Of a stretch of 64,000 bases of DNA, positions 11,274-22,180 are shown in pieces (positions within the stretch are counted from its first letter, which is position 1; every line of letters begins with the position of its first letter). The stretch covers positions 62,001-126,000 of the forward strand of contig JAGFNK010000083.1 in assembly GCA_025769875.1 (NCBI GenBank), in the 5' to 3' direction. Under the pieces are notes generated by a model. That model did no database searches and was not told where the DNA came from. It was given only the letters and a program-made list of their open reading frames with translations. The DNA is from Russula earlei (lineage: Eukaryota > Basidiomycota > Agaricomycetes > Russulales > Russulaceae). The translations under genes were made by a program, and so were the position numbers.

Positions 11274-11767
11274 TGTCACTGACTGGAGGCGGTGTCACTG
11301 ACAAATCGTTTCATGCACAAGTCGTACGCACTGAGTCAAGCAAGATGACAAGTTCTTGCAAGATTTGGGGATCTCAGTGACAACACAGCGAAGGCTAGTG
11401 TGTACCACGGAGTGGAAAGACAATGAATAAGTCTTCGCGTTTGAAGACTTAGAGAGATGAGAGAGGTTCTAAGACGATTGCTTGATTCCCTGCAAGCCTA
11501 CAGTCCCGAAGCTGAATCCAGTGATATTTCACAAGAGAACAAGCTTAAGGCTTGTTCTCTTCTACTGACAGGTTTATATAGACAGTATGTCCTATATCAA
11601 ATAGTAGACATGAGGTAACAACGAGATGATTGAGACTGGAACACTGCTGGAAGGTGCTGGTACATGTGAGGCCAAATGAGTTGTGAGAGTGCATGGGAAT
11701 CATGAGGCTTGTCTGGGTAGGCTTGTCCAGGTTGCCAGTCTGGTCCAAGGGGTCGGTACTAATGACA
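11274..11767 (-). repeat. G1 5' LTR
   Basis: 494 bp, with TG...CA ends on the minus strand, TATA at 11573-11580 and the primer segment at 11536-11546. The outer flank is TSD tgtca at 11768-11772. Confidence 0.9.
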
Positions 11768-11772
11768 TGTCA

Positions 11773-12306
11773 GGGACCTCAGTTCTTTAGGACTTTGTAG
11801 GGTGTACGCCATTGAAGGCATCTGGCAGGTGTCCTATTGTAACAGTGTGTCCCATGATTCACTGCAAATTCCCACCAGGAGGGAGGTAGACAAGCTTCAA
11901 GGCGCATTGCCTGAGCTTTGTCCATTACAGTGCACATAAAGCGCTCTGCGTGTCCATTCTGTTGTGGAGTGTATGGGGCACTTTGCAGGATTTTAATTCC
12001 TTCATCCTTTAGGATGTTATCAAAGGCCTTGGACTTGTACTCTCCACCAGCATTGGACATCCACTCTTGGACTCCTGCTTTGTATTGGTTCCTGACCATA
12101 GCAAGGAATTGCTTGACGGCCATTATGGTCGACTTTTTAATTTTTAGGAGTGTGATCCTTGCATAGGAGGAATAATTGTCAATGAAGCTGACAAAATATT
12201 CATACTTATGATACAACTTCACAGGGAAACTCTTAAGGTCCAAGTGAATATGCTCAAATGGTGCAGAAGCACGAGTTTCAGAAGGGGGGTGCACAGATGC
12301 AGGCAT
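11773..12306 (-). pseudogene. pol: Copia integrase core
   Basis: Shows the rve integrase fold: HLDLKSFPVK (first Asp), FIDNYSSYARI, then WMSNAGGEYKS where the family has SDNGGE, and QQNGHAERFM (Glu). The second catalytic Asp is therefore Asn, which alone would abolish strand transfer. It ends in RTPYKVLKN just before the G1 TSD, and the frame is then lost. A frameshift separates it from the upstream protease ORF near 12290. Confidence 0.88.
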
Positions 12307-13291
12307 TTTGCCTTGCAGTGCAGCCAGGACATACCATCTGTTCCTGAGGAATTTTCAGGTCTTCAGGGAGACCCTTGGTATGTGTCTTTGCACGTGTTAT
12401 GACATCCTTAGATGGGTGGCCAAGGCGTTGGTGAATGACATCATAATCTACTGCGTAGATAAGAGAATGCGCTTGCACACTTTCAATCGAGGTGTCTAAC
12501 CAATACATGGTTTGACCTGGGAATAAGGGGTAAGAGGACAGGATTATTTGTCTGTCCTCTCGTAGGGAAATATGTTTATTGTTCCCTAATGCATGCATCC
12601 CTTGTTGTAAAAACTCCCCCATAGATAATATCCAAGTGTTAATTTTCGGAATATAGAGGACAGGAGAAATGCGCGTGACAACTATTTTGGAGTTGACAGT
12701 GTGCCAAAGCAGCACAGTGCCTTTGCCTTCCACATATATTGTGTTATCAGCAGTTTTAACAGGGGATCTTTTGTGCGGCAAAGCCGGCATATACTCTATG
12801 AAATCGTTTATTTTGAAGGTGAAGTGTGCTGATGTGCCGGAGTCTAGGAGCCATAAGGATCCCATTTTACTCAAGTTGTGCTTTCCTCTACATCTTGAAC
12901 AATTTTTGTTACATTCACTTTGAAGGGAAGTAGTCCCTTCACTAATTTGTACATTGTGTGATACAAGCGAACACTTATTAGACATATCTAGCCCGCTTTG
13001 GGGCTGGGGAGATGCTAAAAGGTTCTTTAGCAAGTGAAAGGAGAGAGGGAGGCGCACGCATGCTTCATTATCTTCAGGGTCGCTGCCCCAATCAAGTGGT
13101 TTGTCCGACGGGGTCGGAGCATGCTCAGGGGTGGCAGCACCTTCTGGGATACCATCATATATGTTGAATAAATCTGATGTGTTTGTTTGCGCGAAGTTGC
13201 CATCATCCTGGTCCATAGGCTCAGGGACTGGGCGACGGTAGTTTGACTGCACTTGACGAGGCAGTGGATTGAGTCGAGATCCGCTGCTCAA
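12278..13291 (-). pseudogene. pol: Copia protease and GAG-pre-integrase domain
   Basis: 337-codon open frame. The aspartic protease site is SLWLLDSGTSAHFTF. Downstream, ISPVLYIPKINTWILS is the usual Copia protease C-terminus. The GAG-pre-integrase module shows HQRLGHPSKDVI and VCPGCTARQ, which give the His and Cys ligands of the integrase zinc finger. It overlaps the next frame by about 30 bp. Confidence 0.88.
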
Positions 13292-13733
13292 GGGTCTTGA
13301 CTGTCTGTATAGTGGGAGTTACCCCAAGATCATCAGCAAGATCAAGCGCTTTGTTTAAGGCCTTGTAAGGGCTGTGAGTGCGTTTGCGAGGGTCAGTTGC
13401 AGTTGGGACAGTACATTGTTGGATCCCCGAAGGACCCAGATGGGCAATAGTGGTAATGGTTGGGAGTGGGAGTGCGGCAATGTCTGCAATGTGAGAGTGT
13501 CCAGGACCATGGCTGTGATCGGCCTTCTCCTTGCCTTTCCCTTTTTCTTTGCCGCCATGCTTTCTGCGCTGGCACTTATCCTTATCTTCATCACACTTGG
13601 GCTTATTGCCCTGCTTCTGAGAAGAGAAGGAGGGGTCACCATGCTTGCGCTTGACAGCTGAGAGCTTCTTCGTGCTGTGCTTCTTATTTGTTCCATGATT
13701 CATCTCAGTTTGGTATTGAGAGACAATAGCCTC
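13221..13733 (-). pseudogene. gag: Copia gag C-terminal, basic His/Lys-rich region
   Basis: Continues the gag frame after a TGA at about 13734. It is rich in Lys, Arg and His (KRKHGDPSF, GKEKGKGKEKADHSHGPGHSH). I see no clean CCHC knuckle here; SRCRGKHNLSK in the next ORF may be what is left of one. It overlaps the protease ORF. Confidence 0.7.
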
Positions 13734-14330
13734 TCATACATCCTTTGGACTAAGATCAGTTAGATCATAGTTCTGAGTGACGATGTGGACAGGCATTTCC
13801 CATTTTGGGGGAATGGCTGCAAGCATGATGAGCGCCTGTAAGGCGTCAGGAATAATGAGGGAGGATGCGGTGAGACACTGGAATGCAGCATGTATCCGAT
13901 CCATCTGTGGGCCAGGATGCTGGCTCAGGTTAATGCGAATGGAAATGGCCTCTTTAAAGTCCTTATAGATGCTAGTGGTAGTCGCTGTGCCATAAAGGGT
14001 TTCTAGGTGATTCCAAATTGTTTCAGCATTATCCAAAGACGTAAGATCTTGTTGGATCGCGATGCTCAATCTAAGGACCATATGACTGACTGCCATATCA
14101 TTCCCTTTGTTCCATTCTTTCACAGCTGCCAGAGCGACAGCCTGGGTAGCAATCTCTTTGGGAAGAGGTGCCTGGGGAAGGGAAGGGACGATAGGCAAGT
14201 CAAAAGTACCATTGCAGTAACCCCACAGTCCAATGGACATGAGGTAGGCTTTCATAGCCTTTGACCAAATACCATAGTTAGCGCCATCAAGGATGGGGAC
14301 AACAGGGGCAGAGGGTTGAGATGACGACAT
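13734..14330 (-). pseudogene. gag: Copia gag N-terminal (UBN2-type)
   Basis: Starts MSSSQPSAPVVPILDGANYG. The YGIWSKAMKAYLMS segment matches the N-terminal W-rich motif (NYxxWxxxMxxxL) of Copia Gag. IWNHLETLYG and PPKWEMPV are also Copia-Gag-like. It ends at a TGA after DLSPKDV, the frame staying open beyond, so one mutation splits gag. Confidence 0.88.
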
Positions 14331-14484
14331 AATAGCTGTTAGAATGAGGCTTAGCGGTCGTCAGTAAGAGTATTGTATTCAAACAAGCCAACATAGTCTC
14401 CCAATAGGGTAGACTAGCTCACCGCAGCATGCAGGCTTCAGGGATGCTTCACCATTGTTGCAGCCATTGAAGGCACATGGCTTG
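14331..14484 (-). other. Copia untranslated leader
   Basis: Sequence between the primer-binding site and the gag ATG. No ORF or structural feature stands out. Confidence 0.6.
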
Positions 14485-14498
14485 CAGGGCCCATAACC
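14485..14498 (-). promoter_or_regulatory. Copia primer-binding site for half-tRNA-iMet
   Basis: The minus strand directly after the 5' LTR reads GGTTATGGGCCCTG. This fits the anticodon-arm complement of initiator tRNA-Met, the known primer type of Drosophila copia, where a half tRNA is used. It contrasts with the Gypsy elements in the same window. Confidence 0.75.
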
Positions 14499-14883
14499 TG
14501 TTGTGCAGCATAGAGCACAGCTAACAGGCCAAGCAACCCACCTTAGAGGTTGTGCTAATGCTCAAGTGATATTGGGGTGTAGAGCAATATGTATACTCAT
14601 CTACATGTATGGTATTTATACCTCTATGACCCAGGGCTGTTCCTAAGTCCAAAAGAGGTGACTACAGGTGTCCACTATATCATGCACTCAGTGACGCGTG
14701 ATGTGGAAACGTTCTAGACGCAGCATAAGGCTGCATCTTGTGATAGATAGCATAGTATGCATAACCCTATTGCCATAAGCACATATGCTAAAGTTCTGTC
14801 TAACACATAACATCCATCAGTGGATCTTGAACCTTGTATGAAGGTCTTCACCTTCTTTGATCCATTCGGGTTCTGGTTCAACA
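14499..14883 (-). repeat. Copia 5' LTR
   Basis: 385 bp, TGTTGAACC...GCACAACA on the minus strand, with a TATA-like tataaata. A second copy of the same length is the solo LTR at 26608-26992. The outer side abuts E1 LTR sequence. Confidence 0.92.
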
Positions 14884-15286
14884 TGTAGCACAATTGATTC
14901 TAGGCACAATTGATATACAGCAAGCCCTACTTAGCAACAACCTATCTAGCAGTAAAGGACAATACTAAAGACCTTCTAAGGACCCATTAAGATGACCTTA
15001 AAGTCCTTGTGTTGGATGCTAACAAAGCTACTATAGACCCTAGAACACATTATCAAGATTAACTACAATAACCAAAGAACAAACTATAAGACAACATGAA
15101 GGACCTTTATAATGATATTAGGGTCAACTCTAAGGACCCTAATAGAACCTAATAAGGGGCCTTATTAGAAACACCTCTCCACTGTCAAATCCCCCAAGTC
15201 CCCAAAAGTCCAGCCCTAAACTAACTAACAGTAAATGAATCAGATGCTTTGCTCCTGCACTAAGCAGTGAACATGTGGACAGTAGA
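14884..15286 (+). repeat. E1 LTR, first segment (left end lost to Copia)
   Basis: Matches the E2 LTR (40900-41860) from about its base 140 on, including tctaggcac/tctcggcac, atacagcaagcc and ccagccctaaactaactaac. It is cut on the left by the Copia insertion and on the right by element D, and resumes at 22982. No gene. Confidence 0.85.
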
Positions 15287-15582
15287 TGTCACAGGAGCTT
15301 GTCGTGTTGGACGAATCTAATGCTGACAGCTCAAAGGGAAGCGATACACGCCAGCAAGGCATAGAGCTGGCAGTAAGACGTGGCACCGAAATATTCCCGT
15401 GTTCGTGTATATAACATGTAGCTTGCGTACCATGTAGACCCCAAGTCAAATCTCCTGTCTCTTAGTCTCGTAGCCTCTCAATTGTAGTCTCTTGTCCACT
15501 CACAGGCGTTCGGAACGCTTACTCGTACATCTATTGCTATTCAAGTCTCTCGTTATCGTCGCTACCCCAAGTGACGGTGACA
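15287..15582 (+). repeat. D 5' LTR with promoter
   Basis: 296 bp, tgtcacagg...gacggtgaca. TATA box tatataa is at 15408-15414. The likely transcript start and primer segment, aagtcaaatct, is at 15443-15453. The short length and high identity to the 3' LTR suggest recent insertion. Confidence 0.93.
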
Positions 15583-15584
15583 TT

Positions 15585-15595
15585 AGATTTGACTT
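15585..15595 (+). promoter_or_regulatory. D self-priming primer-binding site
   Basis: agatttgactt starts 2 nt after the 5' LTR. It is the exact complement of aagtcaaatct at 15443-15453, which lies 35 nt past the start of the TATA box. Confidence 0.82.
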
Positions 15596-15628
15596 CCTTT
15601 CTACTCGAATCCAAAGAAACTGGAGCAA

Positions 15629-17521
15629 GTGCTCACAGAAGTCGCGATCGGTGATGACAATCAAAGTGACACAAGCAGTGACAGTAACGTCTCTGTCCCA
15701 CCACCTGCCATCGACGATGCACCGGCAAATCCATACGTGTTTTGGGTCGCAAAAGGCGATAAAGGCTATACATTTGTCGAACACCACATCTATTGCCCTT
15801 CAGGAAGGAAAGTGATTAACAAGAACACTGTACCCATCTACTACCTCGAGAACCATTGTTACGAACTCTCATTTGCCGAAGACCAGCGATTACTCGCAGG
15901 AAAAAGAAGAAAAGACATAGAACGTCTCGAATCAGGACGGACTAAAGAACCTAGCGACACAGAAGAATCAACCGACGACGTCGAAGAAGACGCCACCACT
16001 AACGAACAGATTCACCACGGGCCCATACCACCACTCGACACACCACCACCATACTCGTCGCACGCGCTCCCGCACATCGACCTTACTACGCACACAACCC
16101 TTTCCTTTGCTACATCTTCACCAGGCTTATCCATGGCAGCCGCACCAGTGCAAGTAATTCAAGTCACAGCACCTGCCGCCGCAGCTGCACCACAGCCAGC
16201 GGCCCCACCACTTGCAGACCCGGCACGAATATTACTAGCACTACAAAATGCACTCAGACGAGGAGGTCCAGGAGGACCAGGAGGTCCAGGAGGTCCAGGA
16301 GGTCCAGGAGGCCCTGGAGGACCAGGAGGACCTGGAGGTCCCGGAGGACCACCCGCGCCTATTGCACCAGCACCACAACTGCAAAATGTAGTGCCTATCA
16401 ATCCCGACGTCAAAGTTTCAGGAAATCTCCCTGCAACATTTGACGGAGATCGGAGCCACGCTGAGCGGTTCATAGAAGGAGTAAAAGCCTATTTTCGAAG
16501 CAATATTGGTGTACCTGGTTTCGACTCACCAATACAAAAGGTAGCAATTACCCTCACTTGCATCGAAGGACCTATAGTCGAAGGATGGGTCCGTGACATG
16601 GGAGCTTGGATCGACGGTCTCAACCCCGCCACTGATAACATCCCTGCTGTATGGGATCAATTTGTAGATGAATTCCAAACCCAATTTATGGATACCCAAC
16701 GAGCTCAAAGGGCGCGAGTGACCATAGAAAACCTCAAAATGAAATGGCCCGCCATCGACCAATATGTTTCGGACTTCGAACGATTAGCACGCGAAGCCGG
16801 ATACACCCAAGGAGAAGAGTCCATTACACGTCTCTTCCTCAGAGGCCTAACGCGATCGGTGCTCGGGGACGTACTCATGCACCCAATACCACAAAATTAT
16901 GGAGATATAAAGGAAAAGGCTATCAACGTCACCAAGGCGCAACAACTAAGAAACGCGCTTATGAACAGCGCACAAAATACTAGTCCTACCACACGTGCAC
17001 CAATGGGAAATTGGCGTATGCCGCCCACGTACACTCAACGACAACCATTCTTCACTCAGCGAACTACGAACAATAATGAACAACCCCGGTTCAATTCATC
17101 TAACGCACCACGAACCATGGCGAACCAACCCGTACCAATGGATCTAGACCGCGCACGGATGCCACGACAGTCCAGACCAATGAGAGGGCGAGGATTCGGA
17201 GGACGAGTAGCCCAAATGAATAATACTCGACCACGCATACAACGAAACAATAATTGCTTCGAATGCGGCAAAACCAGCCACTACGCGCGTGATTGTCCCA
17301 AACGCCTCAACTCACAAGCCAACCTCATAGACTGGGAAGCCACGACAGAAGCCATGACGGAAACCACCTACACCGATACCGCTCCATCCAACCCGGTTAG
17401 CGCCGCATGCGCACAACTGAACGCGTTCACTGCAGACCAAAAACGCGAGCTCACAGAAAAATTAGCCTCATCTTCGGATTTTCTCTCAACCAAATCCGTG
17501 CGGCCTGGATTAGGAAAATAG
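15629..17521 (+). CDS. gag: D Gag polyprotein, 630 codons, intact
   Basis: Open from ATG 15629 to TAG. The N-terminal region (NPYVFWVAKGDKGYTFVEHH) resembles the N-terminal Gag module of the sister elements. An acidic, Thr/Pro-rich linker follows. Near residues 210-240 (16259-16350) lies an uninterrupted collagen-like run of Gly-Gly-Pro triplets. The capsid-like part has LPATFDGDRSHAERF, QFVDEFQTQF and YVSDFERLAREAGY. The knuckle CFECGKTSHYARDC is at about 17257-17298. The last 115 bp overlap pol in the -1 frame. I see no canonical slippery heptamer; a GGA AAA TAG context at the stop is the nearest candidate. Confidence 0.93.
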   Translation: MLTEVAIGDDNQSDTSSDSNVSVPPPAIDDAPANPYVFWVAKGDKGYTFVEHHIYCPSGRKVINKNTVPIYYLENHCYELSFAEDQRLLAGKRRKDIERLESGRTKEPSDTEESTDDVEEDATTNEQIHHGPIPPLDTPPPYSSHALPHIDLTTHTTLSFATSSPGLSMAAAPVQVIQVTAPAAAAAPQPAAPPLADPARILLALQNALRRGGPGGPGGPGGPGGPGGPGGPGGPGGPGGPPAPIAPAPQLQNVVPINPDVKVSGNLPATFDGDRSHAERFIEGVKAYFRSNIGVPGFDSPIQKVAITLTCIEGPIVEGWVRDMGAWIDGLNPATDNIPAVWDQFVDEFQTQFMDTQRAQRARVTIENLKMKWPAIDQYVSDFERLAREAGYTQGEESITRLFLRGLTRSVLGDVLMHPIPQNYGDIKEKAINVTKAQQLRNALMNSAQNTSPTTRAPMGNWRMPPTYTQRQPFFTQRTTNNNEQPRFNSSNAPRTMANQPVPMDLDRARMPRQSRPMRGRGFGGRVAQMNNTRPRIQRNNNCFECGKTSHYARDCPKRLNSQANLIDWEATTEAMTETTYTDTAPSNPVSAACAQLNAFTADQKRELTEKLASSSDFLSTKSVRPGLGK

Positions 17522-19620
17522 ATGACAAAGTGTACATGTCAAATAGGAAATCAATGACCATCCGTTTTTACATACACTCTGCCAGCAAGAGGGCCGAAGC
17601 AACTACACTAATCGATTCGGGCGCAACCGAAAATTTCCTCAACCAACAATACGCCCAGGAACTCCAGTTACCAATAAAAAGCATGGAGAAACCTCGCGAA
17701 CTGCTAAACGTAGACGGAACACCAAACAAAATAGGAAAACTTCAATTCTACGTTGATCTACTCGTGCAGACCGGTCGAAATCACACAAAAATGCGATTCT
17801 TCTTAGCCAATTTAGGAGAACATAAAGCCATATTAGGTTACCCATGGTTTGCCGCGGTACAACCAAATATTAACTGGGCTAAGGGCTGGATTGACACATC
17901 ACACCTTCCACTTATCTTCAAAACAGACGACGCGCCAACCTGGCAAAAACCAGTAAAGCTCACGAACCCGCCAACTGAAGAAGAAGATTTGTACATTGGT
18001 TGCATCGTCATCAATACTACGAATGTATCTGAAGCTGTTACTATACCAAAACAATATCAACGCCACTCGAGAGTCTTCAGCGAAGAAGCTGCCCAACGGT
18101 TTCCCGAAACACGAATCTGGGATCACGCCATACAACTCAAACCCGGAGCCCCATCCACATTACCCAGGAAGATATATCCATTAACTCAAAACGAACAAGA
18201 AGAACTACGCAAATTCGTGAAAGAACACCTGGCAAAGGGATATATTCGACCATCAAAATCCCCATACACAGCACCCTTCTTCTTCATCAAGAAGAAAGAC
18301 GGAAAACTTCGACCTGTACAAGACTATCGAAAATTAAACGAATGGACTATATGAAATCAATATCCCTTACCCCTTATTCCCCAACTAATCAATTGTGTTA
18401 GAGGGAGAGAAAAATTCACCAAATTCGATATTCGCTGGGGTTACAACAATGTACGAATCAAAGATGGCGACCAATGGAAGGCAGCCTTCCTTACTAACGA
18501 AGGGTTATTCGAACCAACGGTTATGTTCTTTGGACTCACTAACTCTCCGGCCACGTTTCAAACCATGATGAACGCAATCTTTGAAGAAGAACTCTGCAAA
18601 GGATGGCTCGTAATATACATGGACGATATTCTCATCGCAACCACCAAGGACGATCCAAAGCATGAGGAATATGTACACAAGGTATTGGACAAACTACAAA
18701 AGCATGACTTATACCTCAAACCGGAGAAGTGCCAATTCGAACGAAACACCATCGAATTTTTGGGAGTAATACTACAAGGTAATACCATCCAAATGGACCC
18801 CAAAAAGGTGGCAAGCGTGCGACAATGGCCAACCCTGACTAATCCAACAGAAATACGTGCATTCCTTGGATTCACGGGCTTTTACCGATACTTCATACCC
18901 AACTACTCAAGAATTGCACGACCACTACTCGACCTTACAAAGAAAACAACATCGTGGATTTGGCACAAATCCCAACAAGATGCGTTTGAAACTCTCAAAA
19001 CATTAGTATGTAAAAACCCAGTCCTCACACAACCAAATTACACCAAACCTTTCATATTGGAAACCAATGCGTCGGCGTATGGCGTGGGAGCCATACTCTC
19101 ACAGGAGGGAGAATCAAACTTAAGCCAACGACACAAACCAAAACGACACCCTATTGCTTTCTACTCAGCGACGTTCTCCCCGACAGAGCGCAATTACGAC
19201 ATCTTTGAAAGGGAATTACTAGCCGTCATCAAAGCCCTTAGTCATTGGCGCCCACACTTAGCTGGCACCCAACATCCCATCACGCTACTCACTGATCACG
19301 CCAATCTCACTTATTGGAAAAATCCTCGAAAAGTAAACCGACAAGTAGCACGATGGTTCACAGAGTTACAAGATTACTGGTTAGAAATCAAACACGTCCC
19401 AGGAAAAACCCACTCAGCAGCCGATCTACTGTCTAGACCCCCGATGGAAGACAAAGGACAGAATGATAATGAAGACATAACAATATTACCGCCTAAACTC
19501 TTCATCAATACTCTCCTAATAGGGTCAACTAAAGGACGCCTCGAACAAGCACAAATTCGACACCCAACGCTACTTAAGAACTGGGCACAGACATACGGCA
19601 TCACAAAAACTAATGGACTT
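17407..19620 (+). pseudogene. pol: D Pol part 1: protease, RT, RNase H
   Basis: Protease site TLIDSGATENF (17614-17628) and AILGYPWFAA. RT shows [53 protein letters not shown] (18616-18627) and the connection LGFTGFYRYFIPN. RNase H has ILETNASAYGVGA, where the usual ETDAS catalytic Asp is Asn, plus ERELLAVIKA and TDHANLTYW. One TGA at 18352-18354 sits where an Arg codon is expected (EWTI-stop-NQYPLP). The ORF is cut at 19620 by A3 within TNGL|WQL. Without that TGA and A3 it would be an uninterrupted polyprotein. Confidence 0.93.
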
Positions 19621-20450
19621 TGTTACGAACCAAGGCCAAGTCCTGGCCGAAGATTGTCCTATTTTACTCAAGAAGAACCTCTCTCACTTTGCATTGCCGA
19701 CTCTCTTCCATTTTCTGGGCTATCCCCCCTGCGGTACAAGATATTGCTATTGCAAAGACACTATAACACGACCAGGCACCAGTTTCCTAATCGGGTAATC
19801 ATCGCGTGGCAGCCACATGGCCACCCAGCCACCATGGACCCGAAACAGCAGGCACAAACTCTTAGAAACTGTTGCATAAATCATCTGACGTCATCAAGGC
19901 TCCAATGACATCATGGCTGACTGAGCGACTCCACAGTGACCTCATAGGCTCACTAAGCGCTCCACAGTGACATCATAATGATGTCATCGCTCCACAATGA
20001 TCAGTAATACGCTCAGTAAGCCTGAAAGTTGACACAAGCAAGTTTATGCCTCTGTAGTCCTATTGGATGGTACCAAAGAGTCAAGAATAGTCCCAGTGCT
20101 TTGTAATCGACCCTGTATACTGTATATAAGCCCCAATGAAGCATGGCAGTCGTCAGACTGTCCATTTGTGATACTCTCCTCTTCCTGGGTACTCCCCTGC
20201 GACCGCTCAGTTTAAAGATTCCTCTCGCTTCCAAGGTACTCTTCTACGACCGCCTTGTTTAAAGCCCCCTCGTTGCACTGGCTTCTAACCTTCGCCTCTG
20301 CCTCCAGTTACACGTACCAGTCCCCATCTGGTACATCTTAGTCATTTGGCTCGTCCTCTTGTTCAACGCCGCCTACGCCGCGTACCATCTGTTCCGACCT
20401 TTGCCCACCTGCTCCTGAGTCCACACGGATCAGCAGTACGTGTCTTGACA
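19621..20450 (+). repeat. Solo LTR A3 (TSD gactt)
   Basis: 830 bp, tgttacgaacc...gtcttgaca, with gactt at 19616-19620 and 20451-20455. It is inserted between RNase H and integrase of D. Confidence 0.96.
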
Positions 20451-20455
20451 GACTT

Positions 20456-22180
20456 TGGCAACTGAATGGGAGAACAGTAGTCCCACCAGAACTCTCAATC
20501 AAGCGACGACTACTACAGGAACTCCACGACGCCCTGACTGCAGGACACCCAGGTCGAGATGAAACCATCAAACAAGCAGCGTTATGGTATTGGTGGCCAG
20601 GGATGGCCCAATGGATCAAAGACTATGTAGCAGGGTGTCCGACTTGCCAACAAAATAAAATCCAGACACACCCGCCTCGAGTCCCACTATACCGCATCCC
20701 CACAAAACAAGACTCCCTACCATTCCGACAGGTGGCTTTAGATCTCATCACCCAATTACCCAAAAGCTATGGATACAATGCCATTCTAACAATAGTTGAT
20801 CATGGAGCAACCCGAGCAGCACTGTTCCTTCCCTGCTGGACATCAATAACCGGACCGCAAATAGCTCAGCTATACATGGATCATATTTATCGATGGTTCG
20901 GACTACCAGAAAGACTGATAACTGACAGAGATCCTCGCTTCACGTTGCATTTTGGAAGAGCTCTAGCAGCACGCCTCGGCATCAATCAAAACTTATCCAC
21001 GGCATTCCATCCCAGAACTGATGGATCATCAGAACGAGCAAATCAGTGGATCAAGCAATATCTCCACCTTATCACTTACGATCAAACTGACTGGAGCACC
21101 TGGTTATCTGTCGCATCAGCCGTGTACAATAATAAAACCAATGGAACCATCAAAATGTCACCATCGGAAGCACTACTCGGTTATAGAATCCAACTTCACC
21201 CTCAACTCGGGGTTCCAACTAACAACGAGTTCACCAAGACACGTATGGTAACTTTAAGAAACAAACGGGCTCAAGCAATTGCCGCAATCAACCTCATGGC
21301 ACAGAATCATCCGATACCAACCGATATATACCATGAGGGGCAAGAAGTATGGCTAGAAGCCTCGAACCTATCTCTACCATATCTAACCCCCAAGTTGGCA
21401 CCCAAAAGGCATGGGCCATTCAAGATCCGAGAGAAGATCTCCCCTGTGGCGTATCGATTACAACTGCCTGCAACATGGCATGTCCACGACGTCTTCCACG
21501 CCTCACTACTGACACCATATCGGACCACACCTGCTTATGGTACAACCCTTGCAACGCCGCCGCCTCCCCTTCTCGAAGAAGAGGGACAACTAGAACCCGA
21601 AGTTATCCTGAACCATCGACGAATGGGAAGACGCCAACAACTCCAATACTTAGTAAAGTGGGCCAAACGCCCTATCAGTGATGCTACGTGGATAGAAGCG
21701 ATAAACCCCACCTTAAGACCACTACTACCGAAGTATCACCGATCCCAGAAACCTCGCCTACCCATACGTATAAAAGTACCTACACCACATCCCACAACGA
21801 CACCCTTGAACATCTCCACCACGATATGTCTACCATCAGCATCTCCACTCCAGAGACCCGCGTCTCACCTCTCCCCTCTCCAGTCAACCCCATCTCCCCC
21901 AGGACGCTCCAAACCATCCTGGACATGTACACGGACCTGTCCTCTCCTCAATTACGCCTGTTCATCGATGGTCTCATCGAGACCATACGAATTAGGGAGG
22001 TGGGGCAACAGGCCACGTCAGCGGACGCCCAACGTCAGCACAAACGAGTTCTCGAACTCGAGTCACAAGTCACGCGCCTGTCCCAACAACTATAAGAGCG
22101 GGACCAACCTCCTGTTTATGCCCCAGAAGGTGTCAGATCGAACAATGGCCGCGCCCCCAACCTCCTCATTCCAGTCCTAG
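20456..22180 (+). pseudogene. pol: D Pol part 2: integrase and chromodomain
   Basis: Continues in phase with part 1 once A3 and one TSD are removed. The HHCC finger has ELHDALTAGHPG and CPTCQQNK. The core D,D,E are in ALDLITQLP, ITDRDPRF and DGSSERANQW. The C-terminal domain has VWLEASNLSLPY, and the chromodomain has LEPEVILNHRRMG, LQYLVKWAK and DATWIE. The frame remains open past the chromodomain to 22180, overlapping ORF3 in another frame. I would expect the functional protein to end near the chromodomain. Confidence 0.9.

Larger units (their letters stand above)
341..11767 (-). mobile_element. Gypsy element G1, full length, inserted in Copia (TSD tgtca)
   Basis: Two LTRs of about 493 bp (341-832 and 11274-11767) in the same orientation bracket a minus-strand gag-pol. 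Flanking 5-bp repeats are tgtca at 336-340 and 11768-11772. Order on the minus strand: 5' LTR, self-priming site, gag, protease, RT, RNase H, integrase, chromodomain, third ORF, polypurine tract, 3' LTR. Solo LTRs A1, F1 and F2 (the last carrying A2 and H) inflate it to 11.4 kb. Removing them would leave an ordinary-sized chromodomain Gypsy. The coding region has several TGA stops and frameshifts, so it is not autonomous now. Confidence 0.92.
1..14883 (-). mobile_element. Ty1/Copia LTR retrotransposon, 3' part beyond the window, split by G1
   Basis: Read on the minus strand, 14883 down to 11768 holds the 5' LTR, primer site, gag, protease, GAG-pre-integrase and integrase core. The reading continues from 340 down to 1 with the segment that follows the integrase core in Copia Pol. 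The order protease-integrase before RT is the Copia order. The two parts are separated by the Gypsy element G1, flanked by the direct repeat tgtca (336-340 and 11768-11772). The RT, RNase H and 3' LTR lie left of base 1. The right outer end (14883) abuts E1 LTR sequence, so the Copia inserted into that LTR. It is dead: several in-frame TGA codons, a frameshift and a lost integrase Asp. Confidence 0.9.
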
